NCBI RefSeq assembly: GCF_030160015.1
Contig: NZ_BSNN01000008.1
Coordinates: 124,001 to 188,000, forward strand
Direction of reading: 5' to 3'
DNA from: Amylibacter marinus
GTDB lineage: Bacteria; Pseudomonadota; Alphaproteobacteria; Rhodobacterales; Rhodobacteraceae
Length of the DNA: 64,000 nucleotides
Part shown: in pieces, positions 56,086 to 63,482 of the stretch
Layout: the number at the start of each line of letters is the position of its first letter
Numbering within the stretch: position 1 is the first letter of the stretch
Made by a program: the position numbers and the translations under genes
Notes under the pieces: model-generated
Told to the model about the DNA's origin: nothing
The model's database searches: none
The model's input: only the letters and a program-made list of their open reading frames with translations

Positions 56086-57396
56086 CTACCTGTCGCGAAA
56101 TGCCTTCTGGAAATAACTTGCGATCGGTCTGGTCAAATAGGCAATGGGTTTTTCTGGTTGCGTAGAGATAAAGGCCGTTACGTCCATTCCGCTGACCAGC
56201 TTTTGGTGCATCAGGGCTGCATTCTCACGGTGCGAAATTTCCACAAAGGCCTCGTAGACGTATTTTTTGCGAATAGGATCCAAGGTCACATCGGCAGCAA
56301 TATGCGAAATCCGACCCGATAGAATAGGCAAGGCACGCGCATTGTAGGCGCGAAATTGCAGACGCGCATCTTGTTGTTGAAACACTTGATCAATATCCAC
56401 GCTTTCCACTTGGACAATGGCCTGCATGGTCTCTTGCTGGGGAATTATATCCAAAATTGGGGCCGCCGCGCGGATAACAAACCCATTCCCCGTCACCTTT
56501 AGGTTATGGATTGTACCGGCGATCGGGGCGCGCAGAACCGCCAAGCGCTGTTTGTAAATCACCGCCGAACGCTTGGCGATGGTTTCCAAAATCTCTGGCT
56601 CGATACGATCCAGTTCAATTTGGGCCTGATTGCGGGCCGTGTCCAGCGCATTGCTCTCGGACAGCTGATGCTCATTTAGCTTTTCCAGCAGCTCTCGCTG
56701 AACCGCACTCAGGCGCCCTATTTCGCCCGCTCTGTTGATGCGCTGTCGTTGCAGTGCTGAAACCCCAGATTGCCTTGCCCAGCCCGCGGCAAACAGACTG
56801 CTCTCATCAGAAAGCTCCTGCTCGATTACCGCCAGTTCGTCACGCTGTGCAGATATCTGCACATCGACCGCATCAATCTGCGCCTGCACCTGATCTATGC
56901 GGTTGTCGATGAACGCACGCCCGCGCAACAGCTGATCCCTATGGCGCTGTAACACGGCCTCTTGCGAGGCGATCCGCTCGGCCAATCCATTTATTTCTCC
57001 AATTTCAGAAATCAGCCCCCCCAGTTTGGGCAGGTGATCCAATCCGTCTCGCTCGGCGATCAAGCGGATGCGCCGCGCCAACAGCTCCGCCAAGATTTCA
57101 TCGATAGACAATAGCTCTATCTTCAGCTCTTTTGAATCCATGCGCGCGATCACATCACCCGCGTCCACATAATCACCCTCGCGCACTAACACATCGCTAA
57201 CGATACCGCCTATTGGGTGGCTTAGCACATGGGTGTCTTCCACTGTTTGCAGACGACCATGGGCAATAACCGCACCAGATATTTCGACCGACACAGACCA
57301 ATACCCCAGCCCCAACACTACCAACAAAATGGCCCCAAGCCCAACCCGCAGGGGCATCCCATCCCTAATCGCAGCAGTAAGCCCTACAGGGTTCAT
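56086..57396 (-). CDS. HlyD family type I secretion adaptor
   Basis: A 436-residue membrane-fusion protein: short cytoplasmic N-terminus, one transmembrane segment (GLGAILLVVLGLGYWSV), lipoyl half-motif (GAVIAHGRLQTVEDTHVLSHPI), a long periplasmic coiled coil (about 95-270) and the beta-barrel domain ending near LVSGMDVTAFISTQ. It links the inner-membrane ABC protein to an outer-membrane TolC-type channel, which is not in this window. The ATG at 57396 overlaps the stop of the ABC gene. Last gene of the six-gene minus-strand cluster. Confidence 0.93.
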   Translation of the reverse strand: MNPVGLTAAIRDGMPLRVGLGAILLVVLGLGYWSVSVEISGAVIAHGRLQTVEDTHVLSHPIGGIVSDVLVREGDYVDAGDVIARMDSKELKIELLSIDEILAELLARRIRLIAERDGLDHLPKLGGLISEIGEINGLAERIASQEAVLQRHRDQLLRGRAFIDNRIDQVQAQIDAVDVQISAQRDELAVIEQELSDESSLFAAGWARQSGVSALQRQRINRAGEIGRLSAVQRELLEKLNEHQLSESNALDTARNQAQIELDRIEPEILETIAKRSAVIYKQRLAVLRAPIAGTIHNLKVTGNGFVIRAAAPILDIIPQQETMQAIVQVESVDIDQVFQQQDARLQFRAYNARALPILSGRISHIAADVTLDPIRKKYVYEAFVEISHRENAALMHQKLVSGMDVTAFISTQPEKPIAYLTRPIASYFQKAFRDR

Positions 57397-59093
57397 CAAC
57401 CGCCCCCCGCCATCAACAGCACCGCATCTTGTGTTTGCTTATTACCGTGCACCAGACGACAACGACGCTGCGCAAGGCGATATAAATCGGATTTAAACGG
57501 CAGAGTGCTGGCCCTGCGCTCCAGCAGAACTAAGCTGCCCCCACTTGCAACATAGGCTTTGAGCGTCTCGGTGCATTGGGGCAAAAACACATCACTTAGA
57601 TAGGTTGAGGGCTGATCAATAACCAAAAGATCAGGCTGACGATAGACCGCACGCGCCAAGGCCAATAATTCTCGCATGGATTTTGCCAAGGGCAAGCCCA
57701 ACTCGTCTATCTGGGTTTGATAGCCCTGTGGCAACTCTAGGATTTGGCGGTGGATTTGTGCAAACTGTGCGGCGCGTTGAATTTCCGCACGATCCTCTGC
57801 TTGGTCAAAACCCGAAATATTGTCAGCCAAACTACCTTTTACAAAGACAGGAATTTCCGCCACATATCCAATAGTTTTTGCCAATTCATCGGCGCTAAGC
57901 ACGCTGGCGCGCACACCGCCGATTAAGACCATCCCAGAAAAGGGCCGCGCCGCCCAGACCATCGTTTCGCCCATAACGCTCTTACCACATCCCGCAGGGC
58001 CCTCTATCTGCACAATTTTTCCGCGCCCAATTTTCATGTTCAACTGCTCCAACAGGGGCTCTTGCGTTAACCCAGCCCGCAGATGCACATCGCGCAGCTC
58101 TAGTACCGGGGCCCCCTTCACAGGCGCCACAGCAATCCTGTGATCTGCGCGGTGGCGTTGCGCAAAAGTGGCGCCAATAACAGACCAATTTTCTCGGCAT
58201 TGTCGCAGGCCTGGGATGGTTTTTAAAAACGCAAGAAAAGGTAGGAACACTCGGTTCAGCATAACCACACTGGCCACCATCCCCCCAATCGTCAGCTGAT
58301 TTCCCAGCACCAGCCCCGCGCCCGCGCTGATTACAAAAACCGCAAATAACCAGCGGATCGTAGAGAGCGCTACATTAAACCCAACCGCAATATCATTGCT
58401 GTTCACGGACGCATTGCGCGACAGCCGGCGCTTATCTAACAGCCATTTCGCCTTGCTATCGCCGCCATATTGCCCGGATAGCCAAACCCCTGATTTCTCT
58501 AATGTGCGCATTGCACCTGTGGCCTGTTTCGAAATTTGCTCAGCACTGTGGCGCAGATTGGATGTTAGAAACCGCCCGCTAAAAAATACTGCCCCCAAAC
58601 AGGCCAACCCCAACAGCGACAACAGGCCGATGATCGGGCTAATGATAAAAACAATCCCAACAAAAATCGGAATCCACACCACATCCACCAAGTTCAACAG
58701 CCCGCCAGATTGAACAAAGGCCCGCAACGCATCCAAGCGCCCCAATCCAAGGCTGTTTTGCTCATTACTATTGGTCGAATATGGGGGCAGCAACAGCAGA
58801 TCAGCCTCCAGATCACGCTGAATTGCCACCGCAAATCGCACCAGTAACCGCCGCCGTGCATAATCGATAAACCCCATGGCCACGATTAACAAAGATGCAA
58901 TCAACGTTAACGCCATAAGGGTTTCGATCGAGCGCGCATTCAACACCCGATCATAAACCAACAGCATAAAAAACGGGGTGGCCAAAGACAAAATGGCCAC
59001 CACAAAGCTGAACCCGAAGGCCCAAAACAACAGCCAGCTGTGCGTCCAGAAGGCGCGCCAGTGCTTGTTTTGGAAACTCTCTTCACCAGACAT
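57396..59093 (-). CDS. Type I secretion ABC transporter, PrtD-like, with degenerate ATPase motifs
   Basis: A 565-residue permease-ATPase: six transmembrane helices (about 20-290) and a nucleotide-binding domain (about 330-550). There is no N-terminal C39 peptidase or C39-like domain. Walker A is intact (GPAGCGKS, 365-372). The Q-loop Gln is Glu (YVAEIPVF), the LSGGQ signature reads PLAKSMRE (468-475), the Walker B catalytic Glu is Gln494 (LLVIDQP) and the H-loop His is replaced (VLLERRAS). It should bind ATP but hydrolyse poorly, if at all. Adjacent to the HlyD gene and in the peptide cluster. Confidence 0.9.
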   Translation of the reverse strand: MSGEESFQNKHWRAFWTHSWLLFWAFGFSFVVAILSLATPFFMLLVYDRVLNARSIETLMALTLIASLLIVAMGFIDYARRRLLVRFAVAIQRDLEADLLLLPPYSTNSNEQNSLGLGRLDALRAFVQSGGLLNLVDVVWIPIFVGIVFIISPIIGLLSLLGLACLGAVFFSGRFLTSNLRHSAEQISKQATGAMRTLEKSGVWLSGQYGGDSKAKWLLDKRRLSRNASVNSNDIAVGFNVALSTIRWLFAVFVISAGAGLVLGNQLTIGGMVASVVMLNRVFLPFLAFLKTIPGLRQCRENWSVIGATFAQRHRADHRIAVAPVKGAPVLELRDVHLRAGLTQEPLLEQLNMKIGRGKIVQIEGPAGCGKSVMGETMVWAARPFSGMVLIGGVRASVLSADELAKTIGYVAEIPVFVKGSLADNISGFDQAEDRAEIQRAAQFAQIHRQILELPQGYQTQIDELGLPLAKSMRELLALARAVYRQPDLLVIDQPSTYLSDVFLPQCTETLKAYVASGGSLVLLERRASTLPFKSDLYRLAQRRCRLVHGNKQTQDAVLLMAGGG

Positions 59094-59141
59094 CTTACGC
59101 TCCGGGATTATGAGGTGGCATTTTGCACAATGGAAAAATAA

Positions 59142-59840
59142 TCAGTCTTTTTCCTGAGCCAGATTAAAGCTGATGATCACCCGATCCCCTGCAGGGCCTT
59201 TCTCGGTTGCCAGATTTGGGGCCACCGAATGGTAAAGCCAGCTGGGGAATATCAGCAATTTACCGCCCTTGGGGGTAAAATTCACCTTGCTCCAGCATTC
59301 TTGGCGGCGCTTGGTGTTTGCCGCATAGCGCGGGGGTGTCATCAAGTTCTGGGTGCGGGGATCAGTGAAATCAATATTCCCCGAATTCTTAGGCGTTTGC
59401 ACATAGTAAACCCCGCTCCATTGGCATCCAGGGTGAATATGGGCGCGGTTCGAGCTGCCTGGTGGGTTAATGATCGACCACATAGAGCCAATCTTCAGGC
59501 TGTAATCCGCGTGAAAATTGTTCTGTGCACTCAGCGATCTAGAACAGCTATCAATCAGGCGCACCAGCGGTTTGTATACTTTCTCGCGGTGCAGATTATT
59601 ATGGCTGTGCCAGCCCCCTAGGGCCTTAAAATTAGACCGTTGAATGCCCTTGGTATCGCGGTCTCGCTCAGCGTAAATCGCCTCTAGGATCAGCCGGTTG
59701 GCCTCTTTTTCAACCGCATCTGGTAATTGAAATGCAAATATCTGCGTTGGGAAATATAGGTTCTCGCTCACCTCTACAGAGTCATAAAATTCCTCTGCTC
59801 TGGTCGAGTTCTCTTCGATGTCAACTTTAATCTCGTTCAT
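59142..59840 (-). CDS. TIGR02466-type putative 2OG-Fe(II) oxygenase
   Basis: A 232-residue protein with the double-stranded beta-helix pattern of iron/2-oxoglutarate oxygenases. AHIHPGCQWSGVYYVQTP carries the first His ligands, and GKLLIFPSWLYHSVAPN the distal His, followed by RVIISFN with the Arg for 2-oxoglutarate. It matches the TIGR02466 group, seen in marine bacteria and phages. In this cluster it could hydroxylate side chains of the Asn/Asp/Glu-rich repeat protein; that is inference. It starts 1 base before the end of the upstream peptidase gene's stop region and is clearly co-transcribed. Confidence 0.78.
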   Translation of the reverse strand: MNEIKVDIEENSTRAEEFYDSVEVSENLYFPTQIFAFQLPDAVEKEANRLILEAIYAERDRDTKGIQRSNFKALGGWHSHNNLHREKVYKPLVRLIDSCSRSLSAQNNFHADYSLKIGSMWSIINPPGSSNRAHIHPGCQWSGVYYVQTPKNSGNIDFTDPRTQNLMTPPRYAANTKRRQECWSKVNFTPKGGKLLIFPSWLYHSVAPNLATEKGPAGDRVIISFNLAQEKD

Positions 59841-59841
59841 C

Positions 59842-61044
59842 TTAATCCTCCAAAATATAATCTTCGTTTTTCAAGGCCTCGCCCTGTTTAATAAATCTCT
59901 GTACATAACTATCGCACAGCAAAATTCTGCGCTCTTGGCTGTTCCAAAATGCGCCTTGGTCACAGTGATCGAAGTGAATTTCGACCGGGTGTGGCCAATT
60001 AAAGCGGCGCATTTCATTTGCAAAATCATGTAGTATCCCATCGGCCTGTAGCGCGATTTTCATCGGCCCATCGCCGTACACCAAGGACACATTCGAAGAG
60101 GGCTGATCCGCCTCTAATAAATGAGGACGCAATACGCCCCCCCAGCCCGCAATCTGATCAGGGGTGGTGTCAGAACAATCGTCTAGGTCGCGCTGACTGA
60201 AATCTAGCCACTCTACCTGTGACGCCCATTCTGCGGGATCAGCACCATATAGCAGGCAAGCCGCCTGATAGGCCCTGCGAATATCCAGCAAATGCTCTCT
60301 CTTAAAATCATAGGGGCGGTGTGCCGATTGCTGATCTTCGTATTTCCAGGAACGTACGCGATCGCCAATAATTTCAGGCGCTATATCCGTATGGATTTGC
60401 GTGATCCAAAGCGTTGCAAAGCTGTCGGCCATGGCCTCTTCGTTGGCCAAAACCGGCAGATTAAATTCTGATATCAAGGCATGCGCCATCTCGTGATACA
60501 GAACATGCATCATCGTATTGCGCGCAAATGTGCTGTCAAATGACTGTAGGGGGGGCTGGTCTGCTATGGGGGTATCACGCAATACCTCGCCCAGCGCCGC
60601 AATGGTATTTATTAGCGCTTGGTCAAATTCCCCTGCCCGCGCCGCTGGTATGAAACGATCCAGCAACACATCTTCGATCTGTTGCCCGCGCAGCCCTCTA
60701 ACCCCATTCGCCACGGCAAAGGTCAGCTTCTTGGCCTCTAAGTCCATCAATAACAGAAATGGGTTCTTGAGCGTTGGCACCTCTTGGCGCCATTTCGCAA
60801 ACTGCTGATCGCGGTAACTATCTAAATCGCTAAACCCCGGCACGCTCTGGCTCTGCTTTTCAATGATCACCCTTATGGTGAATTCCGAGATGTTTTCGGA
60901 TTGTTCTATAGTCTGCTGTAACAGGGTGGTCTGCGTTTCATCCAACAGCAGAGCGCGATCCAGCACATCCGCATGTGCCATATTTGCAGAGGTAAATCCC
61001 AGATGCACCACAAGCATCAGCCTCGCCCATATTTGTAATGTCAT
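59842..61044 (-). CDS. Exported TPM-domain / DUF4344 putative zinc metallopeptidase
   Basis: A 400-residue protein with signal peptide (cleavage after NMAHA, about residue 25). Residues about 30-155 resemble a TPM (YgcG-like) domain (FTIRVIIEKQSQ, LTFAVANGVRGLRGQQIEDVL). Residues about 175-395 match DUF4344 putative metallopeptidases, with the zinc site HEMAH at 184-188 and a likely third ligand Glu203 in LANEEAMADSFATL. It would act in the periplasm. The TPM plus DUF4344 pairing and its place beside a candidate secreted peptide suggest a processing role, not proven. Confidence 0.72.
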   Translation of the reverse strand: MTLQIWARLMLVVHLGFTSANMAHADVLDRALLLDETQTTLLQQTIEQSENISEFTIRVIIEKQSQSVPGFSDLDSYRDQQFAKWRQEVPTLKNPFLLLMDLEAKKLTFAVANGVRGLRGQQIEDVLLDRFIPAARAGEFDQALINTIAALGEVLRDTPIADQPPLQSFDSTFARNTMMHVLYHEMAHALISEFNLPVLANEEAMADSFATLWITQIHTDIAPEIIGDRVRSWKYEDQQSAHRPYDFKREHLLDIRRAYQAACLLYGADPAEWASQVEWLDFSQRDLDDCSDTTPDQIAGWGGVLRPHLLEADQPSSNVSLVYGDGPMKIALQADGILHDFANEMRRFNWPHPVEIHFDHCDQGAFWNSQERRILLCDSYVQRFIKQGEALKNEDYILED

Positions 61045-61065
61045 GTCGTTCCTCGCTGCTGGGGT

Positions 61066-61093
61066 GCCGCCATCAATCGAAACTGATGGCGGC
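61066..61093. other. Strong hairpin inside the peptide cluster
   Basis: A perfect 10-base-pair stem GCCGCCATCA / TGATGGCGGC with an 8-base loop, between the repeat-protein gene and the DUF4344 gene. The T run (61096-61100) is on the plus-strand side, so for the minus-strand operon it is a hairpin without a U tail, perhaps protecting the upstream mRNA. Confidence 0.6.
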
Positions 61094-61117
61094 GGTTTTT
61101 ATCAAAAGGTTTTGAAA

Positions 61118-61471
61118 TTAGGCCCAGTCGTACTGGTTGCCGCTTTCGTTACCTTCGTTGTCTTCGTTACCTTCATTGCCTTCGTTACCTTCGTTGCCTT
61201 CGTTTCCGGTATTGGTGCCATCGCTGTCACCCCAGCCTAGGTGGGATTCATCACCTTCGTTGCCTTCGTTATCCTCGTTGCCTTCGTTGGATTCGTTGCC
61301 TTCGTTACCCTCGTTGCCTTCGTTACCTTCGTTGCCGCCGCCACTGCCGCTGCCGCTGCCGCCAGCGTCACCGCCACCGCCGCCGCCACCGCCGCCAAAG
61401 CTAAAGCTTGCGGTTAGGTCAGATGCTAGAAGTTCTAACAATTCAGGGGTAATTACGTTTGTTGTTGTCAT
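61118..61471 (-). CDS. Gly-rich / Asn-Glu-x repeat protein, candidate secreted substrate or peptide precursor
   Basis: A 117-residue protein. Residues 1-25 form a leader-like amphipathic helix (MTTTNVITPELLELLASDLT); residues 26-34 are nine Gly, followed by a Gly/Ser linker, then two blocks of Asn-Glu-x triplets (47-73, nine units; 90-110, seven units) separated by DESHLGWGDSDG. It ends GNQYDWA. There is no Lys, Arg or Cys. The ATG at 61471 with AAGGA upstream is the start; the TTG 15 bases earlier lacks a site. I know no family. Its place among export, peptidase, acyltransferase and oxygenase genes suggests a precursor or secreted product. Confidence 0.72.
   Translation of the reverse strand: MTTTNVITPELLELLASDLTASFSFGGGGGGGGGDAGGSGSGSGGGNEGNEGNEGNEGNESNEGNEDNEGNEGDESHLGWGDSDGTNTGNEGNEGNEGNEGNEDNEGNESGNQYDWA
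61142..61333 (-). repeat. Tandem 9-base coding repeats (Asn-Glu-Gly units)
   Basis: Sixteen 9-base units, mostly AAC-GAA-GGC or close variants on the minus strand, in two arrays (61253-61333 and 61142-61204). They encode the Asn-Glu-Gly/Ser/Asp triplets of the repeat protein and lie in frame. Array length could vary between strains. Confidence 0.85.
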
Positions 61472-61574
61472 TTTATTGTCCTTCAAAAATAAATTTATAG
61501 CGGCGTTGGCTAACCACCAAATGAAGGAACTGCATGTGCATGTCCCAGTTTGTCTTTTTTGCCCGACATGTCAT

Positions 61575-63482
61575 CTAAGCAAAGCACCCAACATCTTGCA
61601 TGTTGGTATCTCTTGGTCCCCGTATCGAAGCCTTTCGTTGGTTTCGTCCTGTCCATCTGTTTACGCGGCGCACAGACCCGTCTGGCGCGCGGCGCAAGCT
61701 GGTGGCGACCTCATTTGGAAACCTATGTTCTGTCATCTCTTGCAGAACACTGCGAAGCACCTTGGGCTGTGTGATCCAGTCGTTGAAAAACAACCCAGAG
61801 CCACAATTCCACTCCGCATGGGATAGGGCGCTACCGGTTTTTAAAACCCGCCCCAAAACCGCATCGGACAACCATGCCCATGTGACCATCCCTGCGGGTT
61901 GGCCGCCTTGGTCTACAAAAATCTGCAAATTCCCGGCCCTCAGCGCCGGCAGGATTTCAACCGGCAAATAATAGCTCAGGGAAAATTGCCGGTGATAGGG
62001 AGAATCCGCCAACTGCTGGATGGCCATGCCAATCGCAGATAGCCCGTCATAGCTAGGGGCCTTAATCCACGGCCAAAACGCCACATGATCAGACGCGGCG
62101 CCCGCCCGCGCCTTATCCTGATGCGCCGCAATAAATGCATCTGGCGTCATCTTAGCATCCCCGCCCCCTAGACTGGCAATCGCAAAGGCCCCCAAGGAAC
62201 GCCAATACCGAAGCTGATCCAGCGGCATATCCACGCCATAGCGCACCGCACCATCCGCCTGCACCCAACCCAGCGGCCCAAAATCCGCGAACCAACCCAG
62301 ATCAATCTGGCCTGTCCAACAGGGAAACAGCGCATCAGACGACAGCCCCAGTATCGCTTGCGCCGCACCGCATTCGCGCACCGATGGCACCGCTGGAATT
62401 TTTAGATCACACGGACGCGGCGCTGGCTCAAACAGAAGCCACGCTAACAGACGGCCCATATCCTCCACAAAGGCATGCAGATCCTGTGCACCCTTGCACC
62501 GCAGGGCCAGCGCCGCAGATACCGCCCCGCTCAGACGCACCAGATCATCGCCACGGTGGTCAAAACTACAGCTTATAAATTGGGTCTCGACGCCAAAGCC
62601 ATTGACCCGAACCTGCTCATCACCAGAACTCACCGACTGATTCACCACACAGCTCTGGGAAAACGCATCGATCACCGCGCCCTGTCGGCCAAACACCTGC
62701 GCCAGCCCATCAATGACCGCATCAAACGCCCCTGCCGCGTCAAGCTGACAAGGGTCCCCCACCGCAATCGTTTTCCCATGCGCGATGGTTTCTATCGTAT
62801 CGGCCAAATAGGCCATCGCTTGCGTGCCGCTGGCGAATAGAGACGAAATACCCGTCGCATCGGATGATGCGAAAAGTTGCACAGCAATCAACCGCGCGAT
62901 TCCATAGTTCATGCGATAGTCATAGGCCCGCTCGGGGTTGGACAGGGCATCGCGGATCAGTGCTAAATCCTTGGTTGTATAGGTCGCGCTTTCTTGATGC
63001 CACACAGCAATCAAGCGCGCCTGAAGGCCTGCATCAATCCCCCCTGCCCCAACGATGGTTTTCAGCTCTCCAATAAATGCACAAACCTCGCGCGCAAGCG
63101 GGGGCATAAATTCAAACCCAGACATCAGCGCCTGAACCCCATGCGCTACCTCATGCCCTAGGCAAATAATATCCGCAGGCGTCCCAGACCAATTGAACCC
63201 AATCTCTATATCCTGATCATCTGTCACATGCGTATAGGGCCGTGAGGCTGTCTGAACAAAGCGCATGCGCTCTAGGCCTGCCGTAATGTCCGGCTGATCG
63301 ATAAACAGCTCTTTGAAACTTGGGATAATCAGATCATCTAGGCAATGCTGAAGGCTGGTGAATGTATAATGCCCTGCATCAAATTCACCCAAGCCTTGCC
63401 AGATCATAGGTGATTTAACCTCTGAAATCCGCTGTAATATGGCGGGGTTTAACCCGTGAATTTTCACCCAGTTGCTGAACAT
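61575..63482 (-). CDS. Fusion of M3-like metallopeptidase domain and HlyC-type toxin-activating acyltransferase
   Basis: A 635-residue protein with two recognisable parts. Residues about 20-290 resemble the M3/oligoendopeptidase F core: HEVAH at 110-114 and a Glu 25 residues later (Glu139 in FIGELKT), as in that family's zinc site. Residues about 480-610 resemble HlyC/RTX toxin lysine acyltransferases: SPYHRQFSLSYYLPVEILPAL with the His at 497, GQPAGMVTWAWLSD, EWNCGSGLFFNDWI with Asp568 (71 residues after His497; HlyC has His23 and Asp92), and VRRVNRWTG. The middle is unassigned. No signal peptide, so cytoplasmic. First gene of the cluster. Confidence 0.75.
   Translation of the reverse strand: MFSNWVKIHGLNPAILQRISEVKSPMIWQGLGEFDAGHYTFTSLQHCLDDLIIPSFKELFIDQPDITAGLERMRFVQTASRPYTHVTDDQDIEIGFNWSGTPADIICLGHEVAHGVQALMSGFEFMPPLAREVCAFIGELKTIVGAGGIDAGLQARLIAVWHQESATYTTKDLALIRDALSNPERAYDYRMNYGIARLIAVQLFASSDATGISSLFASGTQAMAYLADTIETIAHGKTIAVGDPCQLDAAGAFDAVIDGLAQVFGRQGAVIDAFSQSCVVNQSVSSGDEQVRVNGFGVETQFISCSFDHRGDDLVRLSGAVSAALALRCKGAQDLHAFVEDMGRLLAWLLFEPAPRPCDLKIPAVPSVRECGAAQAILGLSSDALFPCWTGQIDLGWFADFGPLGWVQADGAVRYGVDMPLDQLRYWRSLGAFAIASLGGGDAKMTPDAFIAAHQDKARAGAASDHVAFWPWIKAPSYDGLSAIGMAIQQLADSPYHRQFSLSYYLPVEILPALRAGNLQIFVDQGGQPAGMVTWAWLSDAVLGRVLKTGSALSHAEWNCGSGLFFNDWITQPKVLRSVLQEMTEHRFPNEVATSLRRAPDGSVRRVNRWTGRNQRKASIRGPRDTNMQDVGCFA

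Noticed and set aside
61142-61333. CRISPR-like or intergenic tandem repeat
   Set aside because: The 9-base units have no spacers, stay in frame and encode the Asn-Glu-x triplets of a gene with a good ribosome-binding site.
61137-61826. Long plus-strand frame rich in Pro, Ser and Leu
   Set aside because: It is the antisense of the Gly/Asn-Glu repeat gene and of the next gene's end; low complexity kept it open. It has no ribosome-binding site or family features.
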